Positions 7,921 to 15,983 of a stretch of 45,795 bases of DNA are shown piece by piece. The notes beneath the pieces were generated by a model. That model searched no databases. It was not told the origin of the DNA and saw only the letters and a program-made list of their open reading frames with translations. The translations under genes were made by a program, and so were the position numbers. Each line of letters begins with the position of its first letter. Within the stretch, counting starts at the first letter, position 1. The stretch spans positions 1 through 45,795 of the forward strand of contig JAPLSO010000067.1 in NCBI GenBank assembly GCA_026398595.1, given 5' to 3'. This DNA comes from Spirochaetota bacterium (GTDB taxonomy: Bacteria > Spirochaetota > Spirochaetia > Treponematales > Rectinemataceae).

Positions 7921-9236
7921 CTATCCCTCCCAGATCCGCTTCCGGTGATGGAGGCTGCTGCCGCGATATGTCCGGCTACGGCCGTCGCGGCCGCCGTCGC
8001 CGGGCTCATGAGGTAAACGGAGCCTCCCTTGCCCATCCGGCCTGAGAAGTTCCGGTTCGTCGTCGAGGCGCAAGTTTCGCCCGAAGCCAGCACCCCGTTG
8101 GACATTCCGAGACAGGCCCCGCAGGTAGGGTTGGTGACGCAGAATCCCGCTTCCATGAAGATTTCGATAATACCTTCCTTCAACGCCGCGGCAAAGACCC
8201 CCGGTGTGGCCGGCGAGACGATGCCCCTCACCTCGGAGTGGAGCTTTCTTCCTTTCAAGACAGCCGCCGCAGCCCTTAGGTCCTCAATTCTTCCATTGGT
8301 GCAGGAGCCGATGTAGACCTGGTCGACCGCTACGTCGGCCATCTCCCTAGCTGGCTTAACCTTGTCGGGCGAGGTGCCGAAGGTGACAAGCGGCTCGAGG
8401 CTCGAGCAGTCGATCTCCACGGTCTTCTCGTAGACGGCGTCGGGATCGCTCTTCCAAGCGGAATAAATGGCCAAAGCCACCTTCTTCGTGGAGAAGAGAC
8501 CTTCGCCTTCCGGACCGATGAAGGGCCAGAGCCAGTCGACCGTCGTCGCGTCGGGCATACAGACTCCGCTCGTGCCGCCCGCCTCGACAGCCATGTTGCA
8601 GAGGGTCATCCTGCCCTCCATCGAAAGGGCGTCGACAACCGGACCGACAAACTCCATGACCATGTCCGTCGCGCCAGCCGCCCCGATCCTGCCGATCACG
8701 GCGAGGATGACGTCCTTGGCGAAGACTCCCTCGGGGAGAGAGCCCTGGAGCTCGATCCGCATCGTCGCGGGCTTCCTGAAGGCGCAAACGCCCTTGAGGA
8801 CGGCGATCTCGAGATCCGTCGTCCCCACCCCTGCCGCGAAGGCGCCGAAGGCCCCGTGAGTGCAGGTGTGGGAGTCGCCCATGACAAGGGCGTAGCCTGG
8901 GCGAACAAAGCCCTTCTCCGGGAAGAGGGCGTGGCAGATGCCGTTACGCCCTATGTCGAAGAAGTCCTTCACGCCATGGCGACGTGCCCAGAGCCGTAAG
9001 GCTTTACCCTGCTCGGCGGTCTTGGAATCCTTGGCCGGACTCACGTGGTCGATGACAGCCCGGATCTTCGAGGCGTCGAAAACCCTGTCCATCCCCTTGG
9101 CTTCCAGGTCGGCCAGGGCTATCGGCGTCGTGATCTCATGGCAAAATACCGTGTCCAGCCGCAGGACCCAGATTCCCTCGAAAGGTTTGTCCACGAGATG
9201 GGTCTCGAAGATCTTCTCGGCCAGCGTCTTGCCCAT
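7917..9236 (-). CDS. leuC: 3-isopropylmalate dehydratase large subunit
   Basis: This is an aconitase-family [4Fe-4S] dehydratase subunit of 439 residues, in the size range of the class paired with short LeuD. Visible cluster and active-site signatures are VMGDSHTCTHGAFGAFAAG, YIGSCTNGRIEDLRAAA (first cluster Cys) and CVTNPTCGACLGMSNGVL (the other two Cys). ATG 9236 lies one base after the regulator stop codon, with GAGGAG ten bases upstream. It probably serves both the leucine and citramalate branches, as no second leuCD pair is present here. Confidence 0.95.
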   Translation of the reverse strand: MGKTLAEKIFETHLVDKPFEGIWVLRLDTVFCHEITTPIALADLEAKGMDRVFDASKIRAVIDHVSPAKDSKTAEQGKALRLWARRHGVKDFFDIGRNGICHALFPEKGFVRPGYALVMGDSHTCTHGAFGAFAAGVGTTDLEIAVLKGVCAFRKPATMRIELQGSLPEGVFAKDVILAVIGRIGAAGATDMVMEFVGPVVDALSMEGRMTLCNMAVEAGGTSGVCMPDATTVDWLWPFIGPEGEGLFSTKKVALAIYSAWKSDPDAVYEKTVEIDCSSLEPLVTFGTSPDKVKPAREMADVAVDQVYIGSCTNGRIEDLRAAAAVLKGRKLHSEVRGIVSPATPGVFAAALKEGIIEIFMEAGFCVTNPTCGACLGMSNGVLASGETCASTTNRNFSGRMGKGGSVYLMSPATAAATAVAGHIAAAASITGSGSGRDR

Positions 9237-9237
9237 C

Positions 9238-9816
9238 TCAACTCCTCGAAGGCAGCTGCGGCTTGGGAGGGGTTATCACCCAGAATACCCGCAGCGGCCC
9301 ATCTCCAGCGTTACGAAGCTTGTGGGGATAATCCGAGGCGCAGCTCGCCGAGTCCCCGGGCTCGAGCAGGTACTTTTCCGTGCCGACGGCAAGTTCCGCC
9401 CTGCCCTCCACGATGACGCCCAGCTCGGAGCCCTCGTGCCCGTATTCGTCGTTACCCGTCGAAGCCCCGGGCTCCAGCTCGAGCTTGTAGGCCTCGATGC
9501 CCTGGCCCCCGGAGGGAAGGCTGTCCAGGGGGGCGAAGCGCTCGTAGACGACACCCGGCCTTGAAATAACCTGCCTCTCTCCTGAGCGCACGATCCGTAT
9601 CGCCCTTTCTTTTTTATAATCCGAGAACAAATACTCGAGGTCGATATCCAAGGCGTCCGCTATCGCGAGTAGTGTATCTATGGCGGGCGAGACCTTGTTC
9701 CGCTCGATCTGGGAGACGAGGCTCTCGCTGACGCCCGCCTTTTCCGCGACTTCCCTGAGCGTGGTCGAGCGGCGCTCGCGTACGGTCCTGATCTTGTCCC
9801 CAAAACGGTATTTCAT
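9238..9816 (-). CDS. HTH-XRE/cupin transcriptional regulator heading the leu operon
   Basis: This is a 192-residue regulator with an N-terminal Cro/cI-type helix-turn-helix at about residues 5-62 (TLREVAEKAGVSESLVSQIE, then SPAIDTLLAIADALDIDLEYLF). Its C-terminal cupin at about 105-185 includes GHEGSELGVIVEGRAELAVG and LEPGDSASCASDYPHKLRN. The cupin is expected to bind a small ligand, but which one cannot be read from the sequence. It is the first gene of the leu operon, one base before leuC, behind a near-consensus promoter. Autoregulation and control of leuCDA-cimA-leuB by a pathway metabolite is the natural inference. No leader peptide or T-box was seen upstream. Confidence 0.88.
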   Translation of the reverse strand: MKYRFGDKIRTVRERRSTTLREVAEKAGVSESLVSQIERNKVSPAIDTLLAIADALDIDLEYLFSDYKKERAIRIVRSGERQVISRPGVVYERFAPLDSLPSGGQGIEAYKLELEPGASTGNDEYGHEGSELGVIVEGRAELAVGTEKYLLEPGDSASCASDYPHKLRNAGDGPLRVFWVITPPKPQLPSRS

Positions 9817-9848
9817 CTGCCCTTCTTAACAAATACTGAAGTTCCTGA

Positions 9849-9877
9849 AATATATATGCAGAGGAAGTCGCTGTCAA
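9849..9877 (-). promoter_or_regulatory. Sigma-70 promoter for the regulator-leu operon
   Basis: On the minus strand TTGACA (9877-9872) and TATATT (9854-9849) are 17 bases apart, with a start expected near 9842 and a leader of about 25 bases. Just inside the transcript is a direct repeat TTCAGGAAC-TTCAG (about 9833-9850), which could be the regulator's own site. Confidence 0.75.
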
Positions 9878-9901
9878 TGCGAAAAAAGGCCAAATTCGTG
9901 G

Positions 9902-10771
9902 TTAACTACCGCTGCGGCCGGCGATCCAGTCCGGGTCGGGGATGATCTGGGGGATATCGGCCACGGGATGTCTGCGGACGATGACGCGTGTCCCGTAGGT
10001 TTTCCCGATGATTTCCGGCGTCAGAACCTCGGACGGAGAGCCGAAGGCCGCGGTTCCGCCTCCGGCGAGGAGGAGTATTTCGTCCGCCACCATGGCCGCC
10101 TGATTGAGGTCGTGGACCGAGAAGGCCACAGCCTTGCCCGAAGCCGCCAGGCCCAGAAGGAGTTCGAGGGTCTCCATCTGGTGAGCCAGGTCGAGATCGG
10201 CCGTCGGTTCGTCGAGGAGGATGATGTCAGTATCCTGCACGAGGGCGCGGGCTATGACAACGCGGCGAAATTCCCCTCCCGAGAGTTCGGTGACAGGCCT
10301 GTCTGCAAGCTGGGCAATGCCGACGGCTTCCAGGCTCCGCTTGACCTTGCGCGATGCTTTGACCGGATCATGAGAGAACCAGCCTTCGCCGGCGAAGAGG
10401 CCCGCCTCGACGTAGTCGGCCACAGGGACCGCCCAGGCCGACCGCTCGTTCTGGAGAACCCGGGAGAGCCTGAGCGCCCGCGCCCTGGGGGAGAGCCTGT
10501 GGATATCGATCCAAGCCTCGTCATTCCGCTGGGTTCCAGCTATGCGCACCTTGCCTGCCTGAAGGGGAAGCTCACCCGTCAATGCCCTGAAGAGCGTCGT
10601 CTTGCCCGAGCCGTTGGGGCCGATCACCGCGAGGATCGAGCCCCGTTTCAGCTTGAGGCTGAGATCGGCGAAGACGGGAGGTTTCCCCGTATATCCGGCC
10701 GCGATTGTATCGGCCTCGAGGGCTACGGAGCCTGCCGCCGCGTTATCGGCCGGTATTCCCTGCTCGCTCAC
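9902..10771 (-). CDS. btuD: Corrinoid/iron-siderophore type ABC transporter ATPase
   Basis: This is the ATP-binding subunit of a type II ABC importer. It has Walker A GPNGSGKTT (about residues 52-60), signature LSGGEFRRVVIARAL, Walker B IILLDEPTADLD and the switch His in FSVHDLNQAA. Sequence alone does not separate B12 from haem or siderophore ATPases. The B12 assignment comes from co-transcription with cobQ and cobT behind a cobalamin riboswitch. The ATG overlaps the btuC stop by four bases, and it is the last gene of the operon. No clear terminator follows; the leu operon promoter begins about 25 bases beyond its stop. Confidence 0.9.
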   Translation of the reverse strand: MSEQGIPADNAAAGSVALEADTIAAGYTGKPPVFADLSLKLKRGSILAVIGPNGSGKTTLFRALTGELPLQAGKVRIAGTQRNDEAWIDIHRLSPRARALRLSRVLQNERSAWAVPVADYVEAGLFAGEGWFSHDPVKASRKVKRSLEAVGIAQLADRPVTELSGGEFRRVVIARALVQDTDIILLDEPTADLDLAHQMETLELLLGLAASGKAVAFSVHDLNQAAMVADEILLLAGGGTAAFGSPSEVLTPEIIGKTYGTRVIVRRHPVADIPQIIPDPDWIAGRSGS

Positions 10772-11790
10772 GCTATCCTCCCTTCCCTGGATTTAGCCAG
10801 GAGGTAGAGGAAGACGGGTGCTCCGACTAAGGCCGTGACGATGCCGACGGGCAGTTCGAGGGGCGACGCCACGGATCTGGCCAGGGCATCCGCGAGCATG
10901 AGGAGTATGGCGCCCGCCACCGCCGAAAGGGGGATGAGGCGGCGGTGGAGGGAACCCACGAAAAGGCGGGCGAAATGGGGGCCCAGGAGGCCGACGAAAC
11001 CGATGACGCCGCCCGCGGCCACCGCCGAGGCGGCTCCGAGGGAGGCGGCGGCCACGGCGAGACGCCGCAGAAGGGCGACGTCGAGGCCGAGAGTTCCGGC
11101 AGTCTCCTCGCCCGCGGAGAGGACGTCGAGGGGCCTGGCCAGGAGAAAGGCCGCGGCGAGAGAAAGGGCGGCGGCGGGCGCCGCCGTGGCCAGATCCCTC
11201 CAGCCCTTGCCGCCGAAGCCTCCCAGCATCCAGAAGAATACGGTGTGGAGATCCTTGTCGTTGAGGGCGACGATCAGGGAGACGATAGCCGAGATGAAGG
11301 AACCGATGGCCGCTCCGGCCAGGAGCAGGGCAGCCGTGGGCGAAGTCCTTTTATTGACCCTCGCCACGCCGTAGACGAGGAAAGCAGCCAGCAGGGCCCC
11401 GGCGAAGGAGGCGATCTCGATGGAACCAGCAAAGCCAAGTCCAATCCTGGTCCCGAAGACGATCGCGATCACGGCGCCCAGGGAGGAGCCCGAGGAAACG
11501 CCCATGGAATAGGGATCGGCCAGGGGATTGCGGAACAGGCCCTGGAGCACGGCTCCCGAAGCTCCGAGGGCGGCCCCGGCCGCGCCCGCGAGGAGGGTCC
11601 TGGCCAGCCTGAGTTCCCAGACGATCGTCATGGTCACCGGATCGACGGCTTCCTTAAGCCCGAAGAGGTGCGCGCCCAGGACGGCGAAGACCTGTCCCGG
11701 CTTGATCGGCACAGAACCCAGGCAGAGACTGCCTACGAGGGCGGCGGCGGCCAGGAAGAGGACGCCCAGGGTGCCCAGGAGTTTCTTCAC
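10768..11790 (-). CDS. btuC: Corrinoid-type ABC transporter permease (FecCD family)
   Basis: This 340-residue protein has about ten hydrophobic segments. Its FecCD/BtuC hallmarks are GAAGAALGASGAVLQGLFRNPLADP, SGSSLGAVIAIVFG and GVIGFVGLLGPHFARLF, the last facing the ATPase. The N-terminus MKKLLGTLGVLFLAAAALVG is the first helix. It overlaps btuF and btuD by four bases each, so stoichiometric translation is likely. It works in the inner membrane as a dimer with BtuD and receives substrate from the binding protein encoded just upstream. Confidence 0.93.
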   Translation of the reverse strand: MKKLLGTLGVLFLAAAALVGSLCLGSVPIKPGQVFAVLGAHLFGLKEAVDPVTMTIVWELRLARTLLAGAAGAALGASGAVLQGLFRNPLADPYSMGVSSGSSLGAVIAIVFGTRIGLGFAGSIEIASFAGALLAAFLVYGVARVNKRTSPTAALLLAGAAIGSFISAIVSLIVALNDKDLHTVFFWMLGGFGGKGWRDLATAAPAAALSLAAAFLLARPLDVLSAGEETAGTLGLDVALLRRLAVAAASLGAASAVAAGGVIGFVGLLGPHFARLFVGSLHRRLIPLSAVAGAILLMLADALARSVASPLELPVGIVTALVGAPVFLYLLAKSREGRIA

Positions 11791-12686
11791 TTGAAGAGCT
11801 CCGGATGGAGGGCCTTGGCCGCGGCCAGGACGCCGTCGGCTATGAGGGTGCCGGGCGCCGAGACCAAGGCTGCGGGCAGAAGAATGATGCGTCTGTTCCT
11901 GAGCGCGGGCAGCCCCGGCCAGCCCGGCCGCTTCGAGAGGGCTTCAAAAGTCAGCTTCTCCCCGTGGTCGTCGGCTCCCATGATGACCTGGGGAGCCCTG
12001 GCCAGGACAGCCTCGGAACTGACAACGGGCCAGGCCGTCTTGAGGTCGGAGAATATGTCCCGCCCTCCGGCCGTCTCGATGATCTCGTGCAGGAAAGTCG
12101 GGGATCCGCAGGTCATCAGGGGCTCGTCGTACACTTCCCAAAACACCGTGGGTTTCTGGTCGGCCGTCAGCCCCGAAAGGGCTTTTTTGACATTCTCGAT
12201 CTTGTCCAGGAAGGCGGCCGCAGCGGCCCCGCCCTTCGCCTCGTTTCCCGTCAGCCGGCCGAGATTCACCATGCCCTGGCCTATCTGCTCGAAGGCGGCC
12301 GGATCATAGGCGTAGCTGACGATCCCATAGCGGGCGAGGATCTCGGTCACCGCCCTGTGTATTTTGCCGTTGCTCACGACGAGGTCGGGCTTCAGGGAAA
12401 GGATTTTTTCTATCGACATGGAATCGGCTGAGAAGCCTCCGATTTTCGGAATTTCAAGGGCTTCGGGGGGATAGAGACAATAGGTAGTGTCGCCCACCAC
12501 CTTGGCGCCGACGGCGAAGAGGATTTCCGTCGAGGCGGGCGCGAGTGACACCACGCGCGCTGCCGCCTTCGGCAGGCTGATCGTCATTCCCAGCGAATCG
12601 ACGGCCTTTACGCCAGGGTTGACCTGGCCAAACGCGAAGGTTGCGGCGCAGCAGAGCACCGCGATCAGGATCATAGGCTTTTTCAT
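11787..12686 (-). CDS. btuF: Corrinoid-type periplasmic binding protein
   Basis: This 299-residue helical-backbone (cluster A) binding protein starts with a signal peptide MKKPMILIAVLCCAATFAFG, probably cut after about residue 20. The two-lobed family shows as RVVSLAPASTEILFAVGA, LSLKPDLVVSNGKI and PTVFWEVYDEPLMTCGS. It lies between cobT and btuC with 4-base overlaps on both sides. The riboswitch context favours a corrinoid ligand; the domain itself also occurs in siderophore and haem systems. Confidence 0.9.
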   Translation of the reverse strand: MKKPMILIAVLCCAATFAFGQVNPGVKAVDSLGMTISLPKAAARVVSLAPASTEILFAVGAKVVGDTTYCLYPPEALEIPKIGGFSADSMSIEKILSLKPDLVVSNGKIHRAVTEILARYGIVSYAYDPAAFEQIGQGMVNLGRLTGNEAKGGAAAAAFLDKIENVKKALSGLTADQKPTVFWEVYDEPLMTCGSPTFLHEIIETAGGRDIFSDLKTAWPVVSSEAVLARAPQVIMGADDHGEKLTFEALSKRPGWPGLPALRNRRIILLPAALVSAPGTLIADGVLAAAKALHPELFK

Positions 12687-13744
12687 TGCTTCACACTCAC
12701 TCCGGCCGACTCGAAGGTGGCCATTTCATTCAATAGTCTGCAGGCGCTCGAGCAGAGTATCATCGCGAGCGCGGCGCCCGTGCCTTCCCCCAGCCGCATT
12801 CCGAGCCTGAGGAGGGGCTTCAGGCCCAGGTTTTCGAGCATGAGGCCATGGCCTGAGTCCCCGGAAAGATGCGCCCCGATCATGTAGTCGGCCGAAAGCG
12901 GCGACAGAGCCTTGGCTATGAGGGCTGCCGCCCCCGAGATGTAGCCGTCGATGAGGACGGGAACATGGTGCGCCGCCGAGGCGAGGATGACGCCAGAAAG
13001 GGCGCCGATCTCATAGCCCCCCACCATGGATAGAACGCCGATGGGATCGGCGGGGTCAGGCCGGTGCAGGGCGAGAGCCTTTTCGATCACGCCGATCTTC
13101 CGATCCAGTGCCTCGTCGCCTATCCCCGTGCCGCGCCCCACGAGGGCGCGGACGCTTAGGCCGAGGAAGGCGGAAGCCATGGCGGTCGACGCCGTCGTGT
13201 TGCCGATGCCCATGTCGCCGGTGGCCGAGATACCGAAGGAAGAGGCCGCCATTTCGGCCTCGAATACCTCGATGCCCGCCTCAAGACTTCTGACGGCTTC
13301 CTCGCGTGTCATGGCCCGCTCAACCGCCATGTTTCTCGTCCCTCCGGCTATCTTTTTATGGTAGATGGGGAGGCTCGCTTCGAAATCGTAGGCGACGCCG
13401 ACGTCGGCGACGACGACCCTGGCGCCCGCCTGTCTCCCGAGCACGTTTATAGCAGCCCCGCCCCGGGTGAAATTTATCACCATCTCGGCCGTCACGTCGG
13501 ACGGATAGGCGCTCACACCCTCGGCGCAGACCCCGTGGTCCCCGGCCATGACGAAGATGACGCCCGGATCCACACAGGGGTCTGCCCGGCCCTGGATGCC
13601 GGCTATCCGTATCGACAGCTCCTCAAGGTCGCCCAGGCTTCCCGCCGGCTTGGTAAGGACGGCCTGCCTCGCCCGGGCCGCGGCTTCCGCCCTTTTATCC
13701 GTCGTGGCGATCCTTGCCAGGGTCGCCCGCAGTCCATTCATCAT
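12683..13744 (-). CDS. cobT: Nicotinate-nucleotide-dimethylbenzimidazole phosphoribosyltransferase
   Basis: CobT makes the alpha-ribazole phosphate that becomes the lower ligand of cobalamin. The 353-residue length and motifs match the family: LTKPAGSLGDLEELSIRIAG at the N-terminus, MAGDHGVCAEGVSAYPSDV, FTRGGAAINVLGRQ, GISATGDMGIGNTTAS, and GDSGHGLMLENL near the end. The final catalytic Glu region is GEGTGAALAM. No cobU, cobS or cobC is present in this window, so the operon covers only part of nucleotide-loop assembly. It is coupled to cobQ and btuF by 4-base overlaps. Confidence 0.95.
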   Translation of the reverse strand: MMNGLRATLARIATTDKRAEAAARARQAVLTKPAGSLGDLEELSIRIAGIQGRADPCVDPGVIFVMAGDHGVCAEGVSAYPSDVTAEMVINFTRGGAAINVLGRQAGARVVVADVGVAYDFEASLPIYHKKIAGGTRNMAVERAMTREEAVRSLEAGIEVFEAEMAASSFGISATGDMGIGNTTASTAMASAFLGLSVRALVGRGTGIGDEALDRKIGVIEKALALHRPDPADPIGVLSMVGGYEIGALSGVILASAAHHVPVLIDGYISGAAALIAKALSPLSADYMIGAHLSGDSGHGLMLENLGLKPLLRLGMRLGEGTGAALAMILCSSACRLLNEMATFESAGVSVKQ

Positions 13745-15285
13745 GGTTCTCCTTTTCGCTTCGGCTCAAGGCCGGCCAATCCTATGATCTCGCGCAGTTT
13801 TTCCAGGTCGAGGGCCGCTTCGACGGCATCGGCGAGAGCGTCGATGGAAGCGTCGAGCGCCGCTTTCCGGCTTTCCTCCCTCGCGCGCGCGCCAAAGGTG
13901 GCGAGCCATGCCTTCCTGAATTCATCCGAACTGAAGATATCGTGGAGATAAGTTCCCCAGACGCCCCCATCGGACGAACGCGCCCCGTCGCCGACAATCC
14001 CCTCTTCGGTTTCGAGCTGAGCAAAAGAAGGACCATTCACCTCGGCTTCCCCGTTGTGGATCTCGTAACCTTCGAGGACGATTCCCGCCAGCGGCGCAAG
14101 TCTCCCCCCGAGGGAAGTTTCCGCCCGCCCCCGCCGCGGTGAAACCTTCTTGTCGGGTTTAAAGACCGTGCGGACGGGGAGCAGGCATAGCCCTTTCATG
14201 CTGCCGCCCCCTCCCTCGATACGCTCCGGGTCGTCGATCGACTCACCCAGCATCTGGAACCCGCCGCAGATGCCGACGACGGCTGTTCCTGTCCGTGCGA
14301 GCCAGCGTATGCCGTCGGCGAAGCCCCGCTCTTCGAGCCAGGCCAGATCGGCCATCGTCGATTTTGTTCCCGGCAGGATGATGACATCGGGCTGGCCCAG
14401 GTCCCCCGCCTCATCGACATAACGAAGCGCGGCAGCGGGTTCCAAGGCGAGGACATCGAAATCGTCAAAATTGGCGATATGGGGCAGCTTGATAATGACG
14501 ATATCCAAGCGCTTTTCGCCGCTCGCGCCAGGTACATCGCCTGCGGCCGACCCGCCGACCTTGATCGTCGCCCCATCCTCGTCCGGAAGCGCCAGTCCCT
14601 TGAGCATCGGGATGACGCCAAGAACAGGTATGCCCGAAAGCCTTTCGAGCATACCGATCCCCGGCTCCAGAAGCCCGATATCGCCCCTGAACTTATTGAT
14701 GACGATGCCGCGCACGAGCGCCCGATCCTCTTCGGAAAGGAGAGCGAGGGTTCCCACGACCTGGGCGAAAACACCGCCCGGATCGATGTCCGCCACGAGG
14801 ATGACCGGCGATCCTAGGTGGCGCGCGACGGCCATGTTAACGATGTCGCAAGCTGCCAGGTTGATCTCGGCCGGACTCCCCGCGCCTTCGACGACGAGGA
14901 GGTCGGCGTCGGCGCTCAAGACGGCGCAGGCCTGGACCACGGCCTCCCAGAGGAAGGCTTTCCGGCCGTAATACTCAGCCGCTTTGAGCGTCGCGTAGGG
15001 CTTTCCCATCAGGATGACCTGGGACCGTAAGTCGCTCTCGGGCTTGAGGAGGATGGGGTTCATCTCCGCTCGCGGTTCGGCGCGGGCAGCCAAGGCCTGC
15101 AGGTATTGGGCTCGGCCGATCTCCGAGCCGTCGGGGAGAGCCGCGGCGTTATTGGACATATTCTGCGCCTTGAAGGGCGCGACGCGCAGGCCGGTTCTCG
15201 CGAAGATGCGGCAGAGGGCGGCGGCAACGAGACTTTTGCCGACGGAGGAAGCGGTGCCCTGCACCATTATGGCTTTAGCGGCCAC
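13741..15285 (-). CDS. cobQ: Cobyric acid synthase (glutamine-hydrolysing)
   Basis: CobQ amidates four side chains of adenosyl-cobyrinate diamide using glutamine. The synthetase domain begins IMVQGTASSVGKSLVAAALC with its P-loop and continues FKAQNMSNNAAAL. The amidotransferase half has GICGGFQMLG with the nucleophile Cys and GTYLHDIF with the His. The start is uncertain. GTG 15285 gives the usual VAAKAIMVQ beginning; TTG 15333 is possible; ATG 15267 is also close. None has a good ribosome site, and a 21-codon upstream frame (15340-15275) ends eight bases before ATG 15267. It is the first gene after the cobalamin riboswitch, about 515 residues. Confidence 0.93.
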   Translation of the reverse strand: MAAKAIMVQGTASSVGKSLVAAALCRIFARTGLRVAPFKAQNMSNNAAALPDGSEIGRAQYLQALAARAEPRAEMNPILLKPESDLRSQVILMGKPYATLKAAEYYGRKAFLWEAVVQACAVLSADADLLVVEGAGSPAEINLAACDIVNMAVARHLGSPVILVADIDPGGVFAQVVGTLALLSEEDRALVRGIVINKFRGDIGLLEPGIGMLERLSGIPVLGVIPMLKGLALPDEDGATIKVGGSAAGDVPGASGEKRLDIVIIKLPHIANFDDFDVLALEPAAALRYVDEAGDLGQPDVIILPGTKSTMADLAWLEERGFADGIRWLARTGTAVVGICGGFQMLGESIDDPERIEGGGGSMKGLCLLPVRTVFKPDKKVSPRRGRAETSLGGRLAPLAGIVLEGYEIHNGEAEVNGPSFAQLETEEGIVGDGARSSDGGVWGTYLHDIFSSDEFRKAWLATFGARAREESRKAALDASIDALADAVEAALDLEKLREIIGLAGLEPKRKGEP

Positions 15286-15338
15286 GGGAGAGCGAGGACA
15301 CTGGATCTTTGTGGGGAATGAGGGAAATAGCAACCTTC

Positions 15339-15362
15339 ATTATTCAACACCCAGTGAATAAT
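15339..15362 (-). promoter_or_regulatory. Hairpin at the translation start, likely riboswitch expression platform
   Basis: ATTATTCA and TGAATAAT (15362-15355 and 15346-15339 on the minus strand) form a perfect 8-bp stem with an 8-base loop. It lies just after the riboswitch and just before the candidate starts of cobQ. The second arm includes the ATG of a 21-codon upstream frame (15340). There is no T-tract, so control of translation rather than termination is more likely. Confidence 0.5.
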
Positions 15363-15387
15363 CGCGATATCCGCGCGCACGACGCAG

Positions 15388-15548
15388 CTGTGCGGTCGGT
15401 CTCCTGACTCGGAAGCATCCCTCGCACGGTTCCCGGCCTTCCCACTTTCGCAGTGGCCGTGAACAGGGTTTTAAGCTTCCTTACAGTGCCTGGGGGCGTG
15501 CCGGTCTTTCACCGACTTCCCGATTAAGCCATATGGCGCCGCAACGAG
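15388..15548 (-). ncRNA. Cobalamin riboswitch
   Basis: The minus-strand leader carries the conserved blocks of the B12 aptamer in order: GGGAAGTCGGTGAAA, CCCAGGCACTGTAAGGAAGC (the B12-box region), GCCACTG, GGAAGGCCGG, GGATGCTTCCGAG and GTCAGGAGACCGACC. It lies between a strong promoter and cobQ-cobT-btuFCD, fitting repression of corrinoid uptake and salvage when adenosylcobalamin is plentiful. Exact ends are estimated. Confidence 0.95.
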
Positions 15549-15551
15549 ACA

Positions 15552-15580
15552 ACTATAGGTGTCATACCCGGAACTGTCAA
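15552..15580 (-). promoter_or_regulatory. Sigma-70 promoter of the cobalamin operon
   Basis: TTGACA (15580-15575) and TATAGT (15557-15552) are separated by 17 bases on the minus strand, placing the RNA start near 15545, at the 5' edge of the riboswitch. It lies back-to-back with the arsC-like gene start at 15618. Confidence 0.8.
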
Positions 15581-15617
15581 CATGCCGTATACTGAGTGAA
15601 TCCGGAAGGAGGCGCCC

Positions 15618-15974
15618 ATGATACAAATTTTTGGCTCAAGAAAATGCATGGACACGCAGAAAGCGCTTCGTTTTTTCAAGGACAGGGGAGTCGGCATCCA
15701 ATTCCGCGACATTATGGAGAAGGCTCCAAGCCCGGGCGAGCTGGATGACGTTGCAAAAGCGGTCGGCGGCTATGACAAGCTCATCGATAAGGCTGGGAAA
15801 AAGGCCAGGGAGCGAGGTTTGGCCTTCATGGAATACAATGCCAGAGAAGAACTGCTCCAGGATCCCCTGCTTCTGCGCACGCCGGTAGTCAGGGCTGAAA
15901 AGCGTTCGGCCGCCGTCGGCGCCGACGAAGCGACCTGGCTGTCCTTTACAGAAAATGAAATAAAACGGATATAG
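15618..15974 (+). CDS. ArsC/Spx-family thioredoxin-fold protein
   Basis: This 118-residue protein of the ArsC-like glutaredoxin/thioredoxin fold begins MIQIFGSRKCMDTQKALRFF, with a single N-terminal Cys at position 10 in place of a CXXC pair. KLIDKAGKKARERGL, LLQDPLLLRTPVVR and the C-terminal FTENEIKRI fit the family. This branch includes arsenate reductases and redox regulators such as Spx and YffB. Absence of an ars operon makes arsenate detoxification unproven. GGAGG is nine bases before ATG, and the HAD gene follows after nine bases, probably co-transcribed. Confidence 0.8.
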   Translation: MIQIFGSRKCMDTQKALRFFKDRGVGIQFRDIMEKAPSPGELDDVAKAVGGYDKLIDKAGKKARERGLAFMEYNAREELLQDPLLLRTPVVRAEKRSAAVGADEATWLSFTENEIKRI

Positions 15975-15983
15975 GAGTCGCGT

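Noticed and set aside
10945..12309. 454-codon plus-strand frame opposite btuC/btuF
   Set aside because: Gly/Glu/Arg-rich antisense sequence over two clear genes; produced by high GC at third positions.
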